In this document: positions 15,295-16,929 of the stretch, one piece after another
Numbering within the stretch: the stretch's first letter is position 1
Layout of the letters: every line of letters starts with the position of its first letter
Assembly: GCA_023390705.1 (NCBI GenBank)
Contig: JAEWCI010000530.1
Span: 1 to 16,929, forward strand
Direction: 5' to 3'
From: Pseudomonadota bacterium
GTDB taxonomy: Bacteria; Pseudomonadota; Alphaproteobacteria; Acetobacterales; Acetobacteraceae
Length of the DNA: 16,929 nucleotides
Notes under the pieces: model-generated
Database searches by the model: none
The model's input: only the letters and a program-made list of their open reading frames with translations
What the model was told of the DNA's origin: nothing
Made by a program: the position numbers and the translations under genes

Positions 15295-15921
15295 CTATTC
15301 CCCGGGAACGTCGAGCAGGGTGGTGCGCTCGCCGATCGGGGCGCTCTTTTGGCGGCCGATCGCCGAGCCGGGCTCCGGCCGCTCGCCGCGCTTCAGCGCC
15401 TCGATCAGCTTCACCGTGCTCTCGTAGTCCATGTCCTCGTAGTAGTCGTCGTCCACCTGCAGGATCGGCGCGTTGACGCAGCCGCCAAGGCACTCAACCT
15501 CGGTCATGGTGAACATCCCATCCGCGCTGGTCTGGCCGTAGCCGCCGACCCCGGCGGCATCACGGCAGGCGCGGGCCACCTCGTCCGAGCCACGCAGCCA
15601 GCAGGGCGTGGTGCCGCAGACCTGCAGGTGGAACCTGCCGATCGGCCTGGTGTTGAACATGAAGTAGAAGGTGGCGACTTCATAGACACGTACCGGCGCC
15701 ATGCCCAGCTTCGCCGCCACGGCGTCCATCGCCGCCCGCGGCACCCAGGCGCTGTCCGTCACGCGCTTCATCTGCCGCTGCGCCACATAGAGCAGCGGGA
15801 TGACGGCGCTGGCCTGCTTGCCGGGCGGGTAGCGCTTCACAATCTTCTCGATCTGCGCCTCGCTCTCCGCATCGAAGGCGAAGTGCGCGGGTTCCTCGTG
15901 ATGGTGCTCGGGCGCGCTCAC
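15295..15921 (-). CDS. nuoE: NADH-quinone oxidoreductase subunit E ([2Fe-2S])
   Basis: Thioredoxin-like subunit that holds cluster N1a next to the FMN. The 208 residues include the helical N-terminal part (about 15–85), VYEVATFYFMFN (79–90) and the four cluster ligands C102 and C107 (VCGTTPCWLRG) and C144 and C148 (ECLGGCVNAP). A polar C-terminal tail of about 30 residues (from about 180) extends past the core fold, as seen in other alphaproteobacteria. The start is GTG (15919–15921), giving MSAPEHHHEEP. GTGA is shared with the nuoD stop and GGGGAG lies 8 nt upstream. A longer frame to 16272 is out-of-frame nuoD sequence. Confidence 0.95.
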   Translation of the reverse strand: MSAPEHHHEEPAHFAFDAESEAQIEKIVKRYPPGKQASAVIPLLYVAQRQMKRVTDSAWVPRAAMDAVAAKLGMAPVRVYEVATFYFMFNTRPIGRFHLQVCGTTPCWLRGSDEVARACRDAAGVGGYGQTSADGMFTMTEVECLGGCVNAPILQVDDDYYEDMDYESTVKLIEALKRGERPEPGSAIGRQKSAPIGERTTLLDVPGE

Positions 15922-16929
15922 CGGTCGATCTCCCCGAAAACGATGTCGAGCGACCCGATGATGGCCACCGCATCCGCCAGCATGTGGCCCTTGGACAGCA
16001 CCTCCATCGCCTGAAGATGCGCGAATCCGGGCGCGCGGATCTTGCAGCGATAGGGGCGATTGGTGCCGTCCGCCACCATGTAGACGCCGAATTCGCCCTT
16101 CGGCGCTTCGGTCACCGTATAGGTCGCACCCTCGGGCACATGGTAGCCCTCGGAGTAGAGCTTGAAGTGATGGATGAGCGATTCCATGGACCGCTTCATC
16201 TCGCCCCGCTTCGGCGGCACGATCTTGTTGTCGGCGATCTTCACCGGGCCCGGCTTCATCTGCGCGAGGCATTGCCGCACGATGCGCAGCGACTGCCGCA
16301 TCTCCTGGATACGGATGAGATAGCGGTCGTAGCAGTCACCCTGGCGGCCAACCGGGATGTCGAACTCCATCCGGTCGTAAAGCTCATAGGGCTGCGCCCG
16401 GCGCAGGTCCCAGGCGCAACCGGAGGCCCGCAGGCAGGGGCCGCTGAAGCCCCAGGCCATGGCCTGTTCCGCCGACATCACCCCGATATCCACGGTGCGC
16501 TGCTTGAAGATGCGATTCTCGGTCAGCAGGCCTTCGAGGTCGTCCACGAAGGCAGGGAATTGCTCGGTCCAGCCGGCGATGCGGTCGATCAACGCAGGCG
16601 GCAGGTCCTTCGCCACGCCGCCGGCGCGGAAGTAGTTCACATGGTAGTGGCTGCCGCCCGCCGCCTCGTAGAATTCCAGCAGATGCTCACGCTGCTCGAA
16701 CCCCCAGAGCGCCGGGGTGATGGCACCGCAGTCCAGCGCATAGGTGGTGATGTTCAGCAGGTGGTTCAGGATGCGCGTCAGCTCGGCGAACATGGTGCGG
16801 ATGTAGCGCGCGCGCTCCGGCACCTGGTCCTCGATCCTCAGCAGCTTCTCCACCGCCAGCACGAAGCTGTGCTCCATGCTCATCGGGCTGACATAGTCCA
16901 GGCGGTCCATATACGGCATGGCCTGGAGG
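15918..16929 (-). CDS. nuoD: NADH-quinone oxidoreductase subunit D, C-terminal part (runs off right edge)
   Basis: 49-kDa-type subunit at the end of the peripheral arm. With NuoB and NuoH it forms the quinone-reduction site. About 337 codons are visible and the frame stays open to the edge. The ATG at 16917–16919 is internal: the residues ahead of it read LQA, matching the family's LQAMPYMDRLDYVSPM block. Visible hallmarks are SMEHSFVLAVEKLL, TRILNHLLNITTYALDCGAI, WGFEQREHLLEFYEAAGG and the C-terminal GSLDIVFGEIDR. The N-terminal quinone-binding His and Tyr region lies outside the window. It descends from the large subunit of [NiFe] hydrogenases but lacks the metal ligands. It overlaps nuoE by 4 bp. 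Confidence 0.96.
   Translation of the reverse strand, partial: LQAMPYMDRLDYVSPMSMEHSFVLAVEKLLRIEDQVPERARYIRTMFAELTRILNHLLNITTYALDCGAITPALWGFEQREHLLEFYEAAGGSHYHVNYFRAGGVAKDLPPALIDRIAGWTEQFPAFVDDLEGLLTENRIFKQRTVDIGVMSAEQAMAWGFSGPCLRASGCAWDLRRAQPYELYDRMEFDIPVGRQGDCYDRYLIRIQEMRQSLRIVRQCLAQMKPGPVKIADNKIVPPKRGEMKRSMESLIHHFKLYSEGYHVPEGATYTVTEAPKGEFGVYMVADGTNRPYRCKIRAPGFAHLQAMEVLSKGHMLADAVAIIGSLDIVFGEIDR

Noticed and set aside
10878..15476. Plus-strand open frame of 1532 codons opposite nuoH, nuoG, nuoF and the end of nuoE
   Set aside because: It lies exactly antisense to several well-recognised genes, crosses their boundaries and gives a low-complexity His/Gln/Arg/Asp/Gly-rich translation. That is typical of the reverse frame of GC-rich coding DNA.

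Overview
The window is a compact, GC-rich stretch of housekeeping DNA with every supported gene on the minus strand. Protein sequences (proton-translocating complex I subunits, a DUF1467 protein and a GPTNEE-type prolyl-tRNA synthetase) and the gene order nuo–birA–coaX–rnj–DUF1467–proS point to an alphaproteobacterium. Rhodospirillales/Acetobacteraceae is my tentative guess. I see no mobile element, CRISPR array, tRNA, rRNA or sign of recent transfer.

Layout, read in the direction of transcription from the right edge to the left: nuoD (5' end cut off by the window), nuoE, nuoF, nuoG, nuoH, nuoI, nuoJ, nuoK, nuoL, nuoM and nuoN occupy 4453–16929. They are followed without a break by birA (biotin–protein ligase), coaX (type III pantothenate kinase), rnj (ribonuclease J) and a small two-helix DUF1467 membrane protein ending at 943. 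Gaps between these 15 genes run from 4-bp overlaps to 11 nt, except for 73 nt between nuoI and nuoJ. This looks like one long operon whose promoter lies beyond the right edge. nuoA–C would be expected there too. A 453-bp intergenic region (490–942) follows, then the first 163 codons of proS, which runs off the left edge.

NuoD–G and NuoI form the peripheral arm (NADH oxidation, FMN, iron-sulfur chain, quinone site). NuoH and NuoJ–N form the proton-pumping membrane arm. BirA attaches biotin to carboxylases, CoaX starts coenzyme A synthesis and RNase J processes RNA. These share the transcript but are not known to be complex I parts.

The least ordinary DNA is the 490–942 intergenic region. It holds a strong minus-strand terminator (727–757) preceded by a second perfect 10-bp hairpin (788–813). 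Between them is a CCUCCC anti-Shine–Dalgarno-like motif in the loop of a short AU-rich stem. Together these resemble a small regulatory RNA. Other points worth a look are a histidine-rich NuoJ C-terminus, a possible 15-codon ORF ending on the nuoJ start codon, and GTGA stop/start overlaps. The very long plus-strand reading frames are antisense shadows of GC-rich genes.
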